Positions 49,160 to 58,800 of a stretch of 64,000 bases of DNA are shown here, one piece after another (positions within the stretch are counted from its first letter, which is position 1; the number at the start of each line of letters is the position of its first letter). Origin of the DNA: Cellulomonas sp. Root485. GTDB lineage: Bacteria > Actinomycetota > Actinomycetes > Actinomycetales > Cellulomonadaceae. The position numbers were made by a program, and so were the translations under genes. The notes beneath the pieces are model-generated. The model saw only the letters and a list, made by a program, of their open reading frames with translations, was not told where the DNA came from and did not search any database. Location: contig NZ_LMFC01000002.1 of assembly GCF_001426705.1 (NCBI RefSeq), forward strand, positions 1,075,044-1,139,043. Reading direction: 5' to 3'.

Positions 49160-51952
49160 CTAGCTCCCCCCTCGCAGGGATCCGAGCCTGACCTCGCCGA
49201 CGAGGACCAGGCGAAGATCGGCGACGCCGTCCGCCTGGATGGCGAGCCCCACAGGAGCCCAGTCGTACCGGCCGCCGACCGCGGCGTCCGCGGTCCCCAG
49301 CGACCGCCACCCGCGCCCGTCACGCACCTCGACCCGCACGGACCCTCCCCTCGCGACCGTCAGCTCCAGGTGCCCGACGTCCGCGAGGTCGACGTCCCGG
49401 AACAGCACCCAGCCGGTGCGCCGGCCCCGCGTGACCTCGAGGGCGTCACCGGTCTCGCGGGTCCGCTCCGCGAACGTCACGTCCTGGCGCTCGTCGTGGT
49501 CGATCGCCCGGACCCACTCGTCGAGCCGGCGCGCGGGCACGGGCTCGCCCTCGACATCGACCTCGACCAGGAGGGGCAGGTCGGCCGACGAGCGCCCCGC
49601 GTGCAGCTCGTACCGCCCGGGCTCGACGACGAACCGTCCCGTCGTGACGTCCCAGACGGCGAACGCGTCGGCGGCGACGTCGAGGTCGACGACCGCGGTC
49701 TGCGCGGGCTCCAGGCGGACTCGGCGGTGTGCGACGAGCCGGCGGTGCGGCATCGGCAGCCGGTGGTCCGGGGCTGCTGCGTAGACCTGCACCAGCTCGT
49801 CGACGGGCCGGTCGCCGGTGTTGCGGACGGTCACCCGGACCGACCCGGCGGACTGCTCGATCGCGTCGTAGGCCACCGTCGTGTAGCTCAGGCCGTGCCC
49901 GAACGCCCACCGGGCGGGCCGGGTCGCGTACCAGTGCGTGAGCCTGCCGCCGATGACGTCGTAGTCGAGCAGGTCGCCCGCGTCCTGCTCGGTCTCGGGC
50001 CAGGCCTGCGCGAGGCGTCCGTACGGCTCGGCGTCGCCACGGAGCACGTCCGCGACCCCGTGGCCGAGCTCCTGGCCGCCGTGCGCGGTCCACACCACGG
50101 CGGCGGCGTCGTCGCCGAGCGCCCCGAGCACGTACGGGTACGACGAGACGACGACGAGGACCGTCGCCGGGTTGGCCTCCAGCACCGCGCGGGCGAGCTC
50201 CGCCTGCGCCTCGGGCAGCCGCAGGTGCGGACGGTCCTCGGTCTCCCGGCCGAGCAGGTGGGGGTCGTTCCCGACCGCCAGCACGACGACGTCGGCGTCG
50301 CGTGCCGCGTCGACCGCGCGCGCGGCCCCGGACCGGACCGTGCGCAGCGTGAACCGCTCGGCGGTAGCCGCGGAGGCGGCGTCGGCCACGAGCACGCCGC
50401 CGTCGTGCTGCACCACCACCCACCGGCCGGAGCCCAGGTGCTGCAACGAGACGGAGCCGTCGTCGTGCCGGTGCGCCCGGAAGCTCTCCTGCGCGACCCA
50501 CCCGTGCACGTTCGGCGCGTCCGCGCGCAGGATCCAGCCGGCGCCGGTCCAGAGCAGACCGGACCCGGCGGCGCGGAGCGTCAGGACGCCGTCGCCCCAG
50601 TCGGTGAGGTCGTGGTGTGCCGCGGTGGGGGCCGTGGCGGTGAGGGTCCCGTCCGCGCCGACGTCGACGTACCCGCCGGTGGTGCGGGACCGCAGCGCGA
50701 CGGTGTCGGCGCCGGTCACCACGTCCGCGGGGTCGAGCGCCGCGGCGATCGAAACCGTGTAGGGCGGCGTGCCCGAGTACCAGTCGGTGAGGACCTGGTC
50801 GGCGAGGGGTCCCACGACGGCCACGCGGGCGCCGGGTCGCAGGGGCAGGACCCCGTCGTTCTCCAGGACGACGACCGCGCGCGTCGCCACCTCGCGGGCG
50901 AGCGCGCGGCTGGCGGGCAGGTCTAGGTCGGCCGCGGTCACCGACGCCCACGGGTCGAGCTCAGGGTCCAGCTCGCCGGTCGTCAGGCGGAGCTCGAGCT
51001 GGCGGAGCGCGGCGCGGTCGACGTCCGCCTGGTCGAGCAGCCCACGTTCCAGGGCGGCGGTCAGGTGCGCGATCGTGCGGGTCGGGTCGGCGTCGTGATC
51101 GGTGAACGAGTCCACCCCGGCGCGGACCGCGGCGGCGGCGGCCTCGACGTGGTCGTCGTAGTAGCGCTCGCCGACCACCAGGTTGGTGGGTGCGCCGGCG
51201 TCCGAGACGACGAACAGGGACGCCTGCGTCCACCCCCGGACCTCGTCGAGGAGCTCACGGGCGACGTGGTTCGGGCGGCCGTTGACCAGGTTGTACGACG
51301 GCATCACGGCGCCGACCACCCCGGCCTCGATGGGGCCGCGGAAGGCCGCCAGCTCGTACTCGTGCAGCACCCGGGGGGACAGCTGCGCGCTGGTGACGCT
51401 TCGGTCGGTCTCGTTCCCGTACGCGACAAGGTGCTTGAGCGTGGGGACCGTGCGCCAGTAGGTCGGGTGGTCGCCGCGCAGACCCCGGGCGTACGCGGTG
51501 GCGAGGTGCGCGGTGAGGTGCGGATCCTCCGAGAACCCCTCCTCGTTGCGGCCCCACCGCGGGTGGCGCAGCGGGTTGACCACCGGTGCCCACACGTTGA
51601 GCGAGACCGTGGGGTCGGCCGCGCGCTTGGCCCGGACCTCGGTGCCGACGACGGAGCCGACGCGCTCCAGCAGGTCCGCGTCCCACGTCGCGGCGAGCCC
51701 GACGGGCTGCGGGAACGTGGTCGCCGTGCCGAGCCACGCCACCCCGTGCAGCCCTTCGGTGCCGGTGCGGAACGGGCCGAGCCCCACGCGCGGGACGGGG
51801 GCGGCGTGCTGGTGCAGCAGGGCGAGTCGCTCGGTGGGCGTGAGCTGGTCGAGCAGCTCCCGGGCGCGTGCCGCGAACGGCCGCCGGGGCGACGTCGCGA
51901 CGGCGTCGGGGGCCGTCGGGGAGGGCCGGTCGGGGAGGGAGTGGTCGGCCAC
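49160..51952 (-). CDS. GH3 beta-glycosidase with beta-trefoil-like insert
   Basis: 930-aa glycoside hydrolase, probably cytosolic (no signal peptide). GH3 N-terminal TIM barrel with KHLVAYGNE and nucleophile D251 in VVSDAGAP; the GH3 C-terminal alpha/beta domain (VAVVGPLADQ, then VVVLAVGND) is split by an insert at about residues 415-535 whose repeats (LRSRTTGGYVDVG; HLGSGRWVVVQHDGG) resemble a fascin/beta-trefoil or carbohydrate-binding fold. An FnIII-like domain (VRVTVRNTGDRPVDELVQVY) and a C-terminal CBM6-like region follow. The activity is beta-glucosidase or beta-xylosidase. GTG 51952 with GAGGA upstream. It is divergent from the importer genes, with two LacI-type operators in the gap. 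Confidence 0.88.
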   Translation of the reverse strand: MADHSLPDRPSPTAPDAVATSPRRPFAARARELLDQLTPTERLALLHQHAAPVPRVGLGPFRTGTEGLHGVAWLGTATTFPQPVGLAATWDADLLERVGSVVGTEVRAKRAADPTVSLNVWAPVVNPLRHPRWGRNEEGFSEDPHLTAHLATAYARGLRGDHPTYWRTVPTLKHLVAYGNETDRSVTSAQLSPRVLHEYELAAFRGPIEAGVVGAVMPSYNLVNGRPNHVARELLDEVRGWTQASLFVVSDAGAPTNLVVGERYYDDHVEAAAAAVRAGVDSFTDHDADPTRTIAHLTAALERGLLDQADVDRAALRQLELRLTTGELDPELDPWASVTAADLDLPASRALAREVATRAVVVLENDGVLPLRPGARVAVVGPLADQVLTDWYSGTPPYTVSIAAALDPADVVTGADTVALRSRTTGGYVDVGADGTLTATAPTAAHHDLTDWGDGVLTLRAAGSGLLWTGAGWILRADAPNVHGWVAQESFRAHRHDDGSVSLQHLGSGRWVVVQHDGGVLVADAASAATAERFTLRTVRSGAARAVDAARDADVVVLAVGNDPHLLGRETEDRPHLRLPEAQAELARAVLEANPATVLVVVSSYPYVLGALGDDAAAVVWTAHGGQELGHGVADVLRGDAEPYGRLAQAWPETEQDAGDLLDYDVIGGRLTHWYATRPARWAFGHGLSYTTVAYDAIEQSAGSVRVTVRNTGDRPVDELVQVYAAAPDHRLPMPHRRLVAHRRVRLEPAQTAVVDLDVAADAFAVWDVTTGRFVVEPGRYELHAGRSSADLPLLVEVDVEGEPVPARRLDEWVRAIDHDERQDVTFAERTRETGDALEVTRGRRTGWVLFRDVDLADVGHLELTVARGGSVRVEVRDGRGWRSLGTADAAVGGRYDWAPVGLAIQADGVADLRLVLVGEVRLGSLRGGS

Positions 51953-52009
51953 GGGGTCCTCGTCGTCGAGTGGTGCGAGACAGAGCGTGAATCGTTTAAG
52001 GGCGGAAAC

Positions 52010-52025
52010 GTCGAACCGATTCGAT
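52010..52025. promoter_or_regulatory. LacI-type operator 1 (GH3 side)
   Basis: GTCGAACCGATTCGAT matches TCGAA-N4-TTCGA, the pattern of three other sites in this locus. It is placed 58 bp upstream of the GH3 start. Confidence 0.75.
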
Positions 52026-52153
52026 GATGGTTCGACTGCGCGCCACCAGGCAGTGTGCGGCATTCATGGTGCTTGACGGCCCTGTTTGTCGCAAGTGCCG
52101 ATCCAAGCCGCGGAGGTCTTGCCTCCCGCGAGGCAGGGCCATAGAGTCTCGCC

Positions 52154-52169
52154 GTCGAACCGCTTCGAC
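52154..52169. promoter_or_regulatory. LacI-type operator 2 (importer side)
   Basis: GTCGAACCGCTTCGAC, outer arms perfectly palindromic, 32 bp before the start of the solute-binding protein gene and hence likely overlapping its promoter or early transcript. Confidence 0.8.
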
Positions 52170-52200
52170 GCGATCTCCACGAGGAAGTGAAGGGACGCAG

Positions 52201-53859
52201 ATGAACGCCACGCCTACTTTCGGCCGGCTGGGCGACCACGCGGTCGACCGCCGCCGGTTCCTGGGCCTGATCGCGACGGGCGCGGCCGTCGTCGGGATCC
52301 CCGGTCTCCTGACGGCCTGCTCGACCACCCCGCCGCCGGCCGCGAGCAACTCCGCCGCCGCCGCGGGCGACGTGATCCCGAAGTACATCCCGGTCACGTA
52401 CATCGACCCGGACTACCCGAGCGTCAACGGCTCGGTGCCGGGCTACGAGGCGATCCCGGACGAGCTCGTCCAGTCCGTGAAGGACGCCCCGGGCACCGGC
52501 GTCGTCTACACCGCGATGACCCCCCTGTGGGGCACCATCCCGCCGACCAAGGGCAACAAGTACTACGAGGCCGTGAACGACCTGCTCGGCTCGGAGATCC
52601 AGTTCCAGATCACCGACGGCAACGTCTACGGCGACAAGCTGGCCACGGTGCTGGCATCCGCCAAGGACGTCCCCGACTGGGTGTGCGTCCCCACGTGGAA
52701 CCTGCCGCCGCGGTTCGGCTCCGAGATCGTCGAGAACGTGTTCCAGGACCTCACGCCGTACCTCGCGGGCGACAAGGTCACGCCGTACCCGAACCTGGCG
52801 AACATCTCCTCGGACGCGTGGAAGTTCTGCGTCTTCAACGGCAAGCTCTTCGGTCTGCCCTTCCCGGGCGAGGTCATCACCGACGCGATCTTCTACCGCC
52901 GCGACGTCCTCGACGGCCTCGGCATCACCCCCGACATCAAGAACGGCCAGGACCTCCTGGACCTCGCCCTCGAGCTGACGGGCGGCAGCGTGTGGGGCGC
53001 CGAGGACCTCTGGAACTCGGCCGCGATCATCCACGCGGTCCCGCCGAAGTGGAAGCTCGACGGCGACAAGCTCGTCCACCGCGTCGAGACGGACGAGTAC
53101 CGTGCCGCGCTCGAGTGGAACGCCGCGCTGTTCGCCAGCGGCGCCGTGCACCCCGACGCCGTCGCCGACCAGTCCGGTGAGGCCAAGGCGCGGTTCCAGT
53201 CCGGCAAGTCGCTCATCGCCAACGACGGCGTCGGTGGCTGGCACGAGGCCATGCGCGACAACCTCGCCAGCAACCCCGCGTACTGGCAGCAGCCGTTCGA
53301 CCCGTTCCACGCCGACGGCGGCACGCCGGTCCTCTGGAAGGGCAACCCGGCCAACATCTTCTCGTTCCTCAAGAAGACGGACGACGAGGCGAAGATCAAG
53401 GAGCTCCTCGCGATCGCGAACGTGCTCGCGGCGCCGTACGGCACCACCGAGTACGACACCATCAACAACGGCGTCGAGGGCGTGCACTACACGCGCGGCG
53501 ACGACGGGCTCCCGGTGCCGACGGAGCTGGCGGCCACCGAGCTCCAGCCGACGTACATCTTCCTCGTCGACCCGCCGATCTCGGAGACCCACGTGCAGTA
53601 CCCCGGGTACGTCAAGGCGGCCTCGGAGTGGAAGGCGAACGCGGCCCAGTACGCGACCGACCCGCTGTTCTACGCGCAGCAGATCGTCGAGCCGCAGCAG
53701 TACGCGTCGATCGGGCAGCCGTTCGTCGACCTGGAGAAGGACATCTCCCGCGGCCGCAAGGACATGAGAGACCTCGACGCGGCCGTCGAGACGTGGAAGG
53801 CGTCGGGCGGCGACGAGCTGCGGGCGTTCTACCAGGACATCCTGGACCAGCAGAGCTGA
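52201..53859 (+). CDS. ABC sugar importer, solute-binding lipoprotein
   Basis: 552-aa extracellular substrate-binding protein. Residues 1-40 are a Tat-type lipoprotein signal: DRRRFLGLIATGAAV and lipobox LLTAC with C40. The mature domain (about 500 aa) is large, as in the LplA-like binding proteins of oligosaccharide importers, and rich in Trp, Tyr and Asp typical of sugar sites. ATG 52201 with a GAGGAAGTGAAGGG purine stretch upstream. The stop overlaps the first permease gene. An operator lies just upstream. Confidence 0.9.
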   Translation: MNATPTFGRLGDHAVDRRRFLGLIATGAAVVGIPGLLTACSTTPPPAASNSAAAAGDVIPKYIPVTYIDPDYPSVNGSVPGYEAIPDELVQSVKDAPGTGVVYTAMTPLWGTIPPTKGNKYYEAVNDLLGSEIQFQITDGNVYGDKLATVLASAKDVPDWVCVPTWNLPPRFGSEIVENVFQDLTPYLAGDKVTPYPNLANISSDAWKFCVFNGKLFGLPFPGEVITDAIFYRRDVLDGLGITPDIKNGQDLLDLALELTGGSVWGAEDLWNSAAIIHAVPPKWKLDGDKLVHRVETDEYRAALEWNAALFASGAVHPDAVADQSGEAKARFQSGKSLIANDGVGGWHEAMRDNLASNPAYWQQPFDPFHADGGTPVLWKGNPANIFSFLKKTDDEAKIKELLAIANVLAAPYGTTEYDTINNGVEGVHYTRGDDGLPVPTELAATELQPTYIFLVDPPISETHVQYPGYVKAASEWKANAAQYATDPLFYAQQIVEPQQYASIGQPFVDLEKDISRGRKDMRDLDAAVETWKASGGDELRAFYQDILDQQS

Positions 53860-54857
53860 TGTCCTTGTCCGAGCTGGTCCGGCGCCGCCCCCCTGTGGTG
53901 ACTCCCGGGGAGGCGGCGCCCCCGGCGCCCCTGCCGACACGCAAGATCGGCTGGCGCGTCCGCCTGAAGCGCGACCGGTCGCTGCTGCTCATGGTCACCC
54001 CGGCGATCCTGCTCCTCGGCGTGTTCGCCTACGTCCCGATGCTCGGCAACGTCATCGCGTGGCAGAACTACTCGCCGTACACGGGGTTCCTGCACAGCCA
54101 GTTCGTCGGGTGGGCCAACTTCGAGCGGGTGTTCAGCAACCCGCTGTTCGTCGACGCGGTCGTGAACACGCTGATCATCACGGCGTTCCAGCTGGTGTTC
54201 TTCTTCCCGATCCCGATCTTCCTGGCGCTGCTGCTCAACAGCGTGATCACGCCACGGACGCGCACCACGATCCAGTCGATCGTCTACCTGCCCCACTTCT
54301 TCTCGTGGGTGCTCGTGGTGACGGTGTTCCAGCAGATCTTCGGCGGCGCCGGGCTGATCAACCAGACCCTGCGCGACCACGGGCTGGGCTCCGGGTTCGA
54401 CATGATGACCAACCCCGACACGTTCCTCGTCCTGATCACCATGCAGTCGGTGTGGAAGGACGCGGGCTGGGGGATCATCATCTTCCTCGCCGCACTGAGC
54501 ACGGTGCCGCCCGAGCAGTACGAGGCGGCAGCCGTCGACGGGGCCGGCCGGTGGCGGCGCATGTGGCACGTGTCGTTGCCGGCGCTGCGGCCGGTGATCA
54601 TCCTGCTGCTCATCCTGCGGCTCGGCGACGCGCTGACCGTCGGGTTCGAGCAGCTCATCCTGCAGCGCGGCGCGGTGGGGGCCGACGTCGCCGAGGTCAT
54701 CGACACCTACGTGTACTACCAGGGCGTCGTCTACGGGGACTGGAGCTTCGCCGCCGCGGCGGGGCTGGTCAAGGGCGTGGTCAGCCTCGCGCTGGTGCTG
54801 GGCGCCAACAAGCTGGCGCACGTGTTCGGTGAGTCGGGGGTGTACAAGCGCGCATGA
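53859..54857 (+). CDS. ABC sugar importer, permease (LplB-type)
   Basis: 332-aa CUT1-family membrane subunit with six helices (MVTPAILLLGVFAYVPMLG first). The EAA loop that docks the ATPase is EQYEAAAVDGAGRWRRMWHV. ATG 53859 overlaps the stop of the binding protein gene (TGATG); the frame is open upstream without meaning. It overlaps the second permease by 4 bases. Confidence 0.93.
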   Translation: MSLSELVRRRPPVVTPGEAAPPAPLPTRKIGWRVRLKRDRSLLLMVTPAILLLGVFAYVPMLGNVIAWQNYSPYTGFLHSQFVGWANFERVFSNPLFVDAVVNTLIITAFQLVFFFPIPIFLALLLNSVITPRTRTTIQSIVYLPHFFSWVLVVTVFQQIFGGAGLINQTLRDHGLGSGFDMMTNPDTFLVLITMQSVWKDAGWGIIIFLAALSTVPPEQYEAAAVDGAGRWRRMWHVSLPALRPVIILLLILRLGDALTVGFEQLILQRGAVGADVAEVIDTYVYYQGVVYGDWSFAAAAGLVKGVVSLALVLGANKLAHVFGESGVYKRA

Positions 54858-55804
54858 GTACCCAGACAACGGTGAGACCCACACCTGCTGCACGGCGGCC
54901 GCGCCGCTCGAAGCACCGCCCTGCGTGGGAGGGGCGCCCGTCGATCGGCGGGCAGGCGCTCAAGACGATCGTGCTCACGTGCGTCGTCCTGGCGGTCCTC
55001 TTCCCGCTGTACACGGTCATCCTCACCAGCCTGTCGACGCAGGCCGAGACCATCCGCGTCGGCGGCCTGGTGACCGTCCCCGGCGAGCTGACGATCAACG
55101 CCTACACGCAGATCCTGAACGGCGGCATCGTCACGCGCGCGGCGCTGGTGAGCACCTTCGTCACGATCGTCGGCACGGTGGTGTCCACCACCGTGTCGGT
55201 GATGGGCGCCTACGGGCTGTCGCGGCCCGGCTCCTTCGCCCACCGCCCGATCCTGTTCGTCTTCCTGATCACGATGTTCTTCGGCGCCGGACTGATCCCC
55301 ACGTACCTGCTGGTCAGCTCGCTGGGACTGATCAACAGCTACTGGGCGCTGATCCTGCCGGGAGCCGTCTCGGCGTTCAACGTGCTCATCCTGCGCAACT
55401 TCTTCATGGGCATCGACATCGGCATCCTCGACGCCGCCCGCATCGACGGCGCGGGGGACTGGCGGATCCTGGGCCGGATCGTGCTGCCCATGTCGCGCGC
55501 CGTGATCGCGGTCGTCGCGCTGTTCTACGGCGTCGGCTACTGGAACGCGTTCTTCAACGCGATCCTCTACATCAACGACAACGCCAAGTGGCCCCTGCAG
55601 CTGGTGCTGCGCTCGTACGTGCTCCAGGGCGTCACGCTGCCGGGCAGCGGGGTCGGCCAGGTGGACGTCGCGACGGGCGCGGTGACCGGTCTGCCCATCA
55701 AGATGGCGGTGATGGTCCTCGCGATCGTGCCGATCCTCATCGTGTACCCGTTCGTGCAGCGACACTTCACCAAGGGCGTGATCTTCGGCGCGATCAAGGG
55801 ATGA
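54854..55804 (+). CDS. ABC sugar importer, permease (YtcP-type)
   Basis: 316-aa second CUT1 membrane subunit. Six helices, EAA loop LDAARIDGAGDWRILGRIVLP. No ATPase gene is present in the window; CUT1 importers of this kind often use a shared MsmK/UgpC-type ATPase encoded elsewhere. ATG 54854 and its stop both overlap the neighbouring genes by 4 bases. Confidence 0.93.
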   Translation: MSTQTTVRPTPAARRPRRSKHRPAWEGRPSIGGQALKTIVLTCVVLAVLFPLYTVILTSLSTQAETIRVGGLVTVPGELTINAYTQILNGGIVTRAALVSTFVTIVGTVVSTTVSVMGAYGLSRPGSFAHRPILFVFLITMFFGAGLIPTYLLVSSLGLINSYWALILPGAVSAFNVLILRNFFMGIDIGILDAARIDGAGDWRILGRIVLPMSRAVIAVVALFYGVGYWNAFFNAILYINDNAKWPLQLVLRSYVLQGVTLPGSGVGQVDVATGAVTGLPIKMAVMVLAIVPILIVYPFVQRHFTKGVIFGAIKG

Positions 55805-58800
55805 CGTTGGACTTCGAGGCGCTGACCCAGGCGCGGGGGATCCTGTACGGGGGCGACTACAACCCGGAGCAGTGGCCCCCGCATGTGTGGCGCGAGGACG
55901 TGGCGCTCATGCGCGAGGCGGGCGTGAACCTGGTGACCGTCGGGGTGTTCTCGTGGGCGATGCTCGAGCCGCGCCCGGACGAGCTGCGCTGGGACTGGCT
56001 CGACGAGGTGCTGGACCTGCTGCACGAGGGCGGGATCGCGGTCGACCTGGCGACGCCGTCCGCGTCGCCGCCGCCGTGGCTGGCGCGGCTGGACCCGACG
56101 ACCTGCGCGGTGGACGCCTCGGGCGTCCGGATGAGCGTCGGGTCCCGCAACCAGTTCTGCCCGGGGTCGGCGGTGTACCGCGAGCGCGTGGCGCTGTTCG
56201 TCCGCGCGCTCGTCGACCGCTACGCCGGGCACCCCGCCGTCGCGATGTGGCACGTCGGCAACGAGTTCGGGCAGGCGTGCTTCTGCGACCTGTGTGCCGA
56301 CCGGTTCCGCACCTGGCTCCAGGACCGCTACGGCGACCTCGACTCCCTCAACCGCGCATGGGGCACCGCGTTCTGGAGCCAGCGCTACGGCGACTGGCAG
56401 GAGATCGTGCCGCCGCGGACCGCTCCCTACGTGCACAACCCGACGCAGCTGCTCGACTTCCGACGGTTCACCTCCGACCAGCTGCGGGACGTCTACCGGC
56501 TCCAGGCGCGGATCATCCGCAGCTCCTCGACGGCCCCCGTCACGACGAACGCGATGGGCTTCTTCCCGCTGGTCGACCAGTTCTCCTGGGCGGACGACCT
56601 CGACGTCGTCGCGGACGACCACTACGCCGACCCGGCCGACCCGTCGTCCCCCGCTCGTGCGGCTCTCACCCACGACCTGACCCGCGGGGTCGGCGGCGGC
56701 CGCCCGTGGGCCCTGCTCGAGCAGGCCGCCGGCGCGGTCAGCTGGCGCCCGCACAACCTGCCCAAGCCCGCCGGTGCGATGCTGCGGGACTCGTTGCGCG
56801 CGGTCGCGCACGGGGCGGACGCGGTCTGCTACTTCCAGTGGCGGGCCTCGGCGCAGGGCTCCGAGCGGTTCCACTCGGCGATGCTCCCGCACGCCGGCCC
56901 GGACACCGACCTGCATCGCGCCGTCCGCGAGCAGGGCCGGTTGCTGGGCCGGCTGCGGGCGGTGGTCGGCACCGGTGTGGAGGCCCGCGTCGCGCTCGTC
57001 GTCGACTGGCCGTCGCTGTGGGCCGGCGAGGCGGACTCGGTGCCGAGCACGCTCCTGCGCGTGCCGGACCAGCTCGCGGCGTACCACGAGCCGTTCTGGC
57101 GGGCGGGCATCGCGACCGACGTCGTCCCTCCGGGGGCCGACCTCGACCGCTACGACCTGGTCGTCGTGCCGCTCCTGCACCTCGTCTCCGACGCCGACGC
57201 CGCGAACCTCGCCCGGGTGGCCGAGCGTGGCGGGACGCTGCTGGTCGGTCCGTTCAGCGGGATCGCCGACGAGGACCAGCGCATCCGGCAGGGCCGGTTC
57301 CCGGTGCCGTGGGCCGACGTGCTCGGGGTGTCCGGCGAGGAGCACCGGCCGCTGCCGGAGGCGGGCGTGCCGGTGCACTCCGAGCGCTACGGCACCTTCA
57401 CCGCGTCCCTCTGGTCGGAGCACCTGACGGCCGACGGCGCCGAGGTACTCGCCACCTACGCGGGTGCAGGCCTCGACGGCCGCCCCGCCGTGCTCCGGCA
57501 CGGCAGCGCCTGGTACGTCTCGACGGTGCCGCCCGCATCCGTGCTCGCCGCGATCGTCGCGGACTGCCTCGCAGCGGCGGGCGTGGCGCCACCCGTCCCG
57601 GTCGTTCCGCACGGCGTCGAGGTGGCGCTGCGCGGGCGCCTGCTGTTCGTGCTGAACCACGGGGAGGTCGACGCGGAGCTCCCCTGGACGGGCCACGACC
57701 TGCTGACGGCCACCGACGTGGACGGTCTGCTGCGGCTGCCGGCGGGTGGTGCAGCAGTGCTAGCGGAGCGGGGGAGCGGTGCTGCTCCGGGTGGTCAGGA
57801 CCGGCGCGAGGAGGCGGGTCTCCGCGGGCTGGTCACCGGTGAGCCGACCGATCGCCATGTCGACCGCGACCGCGCCGATGGTGTGCGCGGGCAGGTCGAC
57901 GGCGGTCAGGGCGTCGGTCTGCCCGAGGGCCACGTCCTCCGGGCAGACGGCGACGACGGAGATGTCGCGGGGCACGTCCTTGCCGCGGGACCGCAGCGTC
58001 TCGAGCACGGCGGGCAGGGCGACCTCGTTGTGCACGATGACGGCGGTGACGTCCGGCAGCGCCGCGAGCACCTGGTCGACGGCCTCGATGGCGCCGCTGT
58101 GGGAGGACTCGCAGGTCTCGAAGACGGCGTCGAGACCGAGGCGCGCGGACTCCTGGGTGAAACCGCGCACCAGGCGCGCGGCGTAGGTGGTCCGCCGGCT
58201 GAGCACCGCCCGGGGAGAGCCGATGAGGGCGATCTGGCGGTGCCCGAGCTCGGCGAGGTGGGTCACCGCGGCCCGGCCGGCGGCCTCGAAGTCGAGGTCG
58301 ACGCACGAGAACCCGGTGGCGTCGCGGGGCAGCCCGATGAGCACGGCAGGCTGGCGCTGCTTGCGCAGGATGGGCAGCCGGGGGTCCTCGGCCTCGACGT
58401 CCATCATGATCACGGCGTCGACCATGGAGCCGGCAGCGACGCGCTCGATCCCGTCGTGGTCGTCCTGGGTGAGCAGCAGGACGTCATGCTTGAACGACTG
58501 CGCGCGCGTGACGACGCCGGTGACGAACTGCATGATCACGCCGACGTTGACGTCGACGCGCAGCGGCGCCATGAGCGCGAGGACCTGCGTGCGCTGCGAC
58601 GCGAGCGCACGGGCTCCCGCGTGCGGCCGGTAGTCGAGCTCGCGGACGGCGCGCTCGACGCGAGCCCGGGTCTCGGCGGAGATCGGTCGCTTGCCGGAGA
58701 ACGTGTAGGAGACGGTCGACACGGAGACTCCCGCCACGCGCGCCACGTCGTCGATCGTCGCCATCTCGTCATCCCCTCGTCGACACCCGCCGGGGCCACC

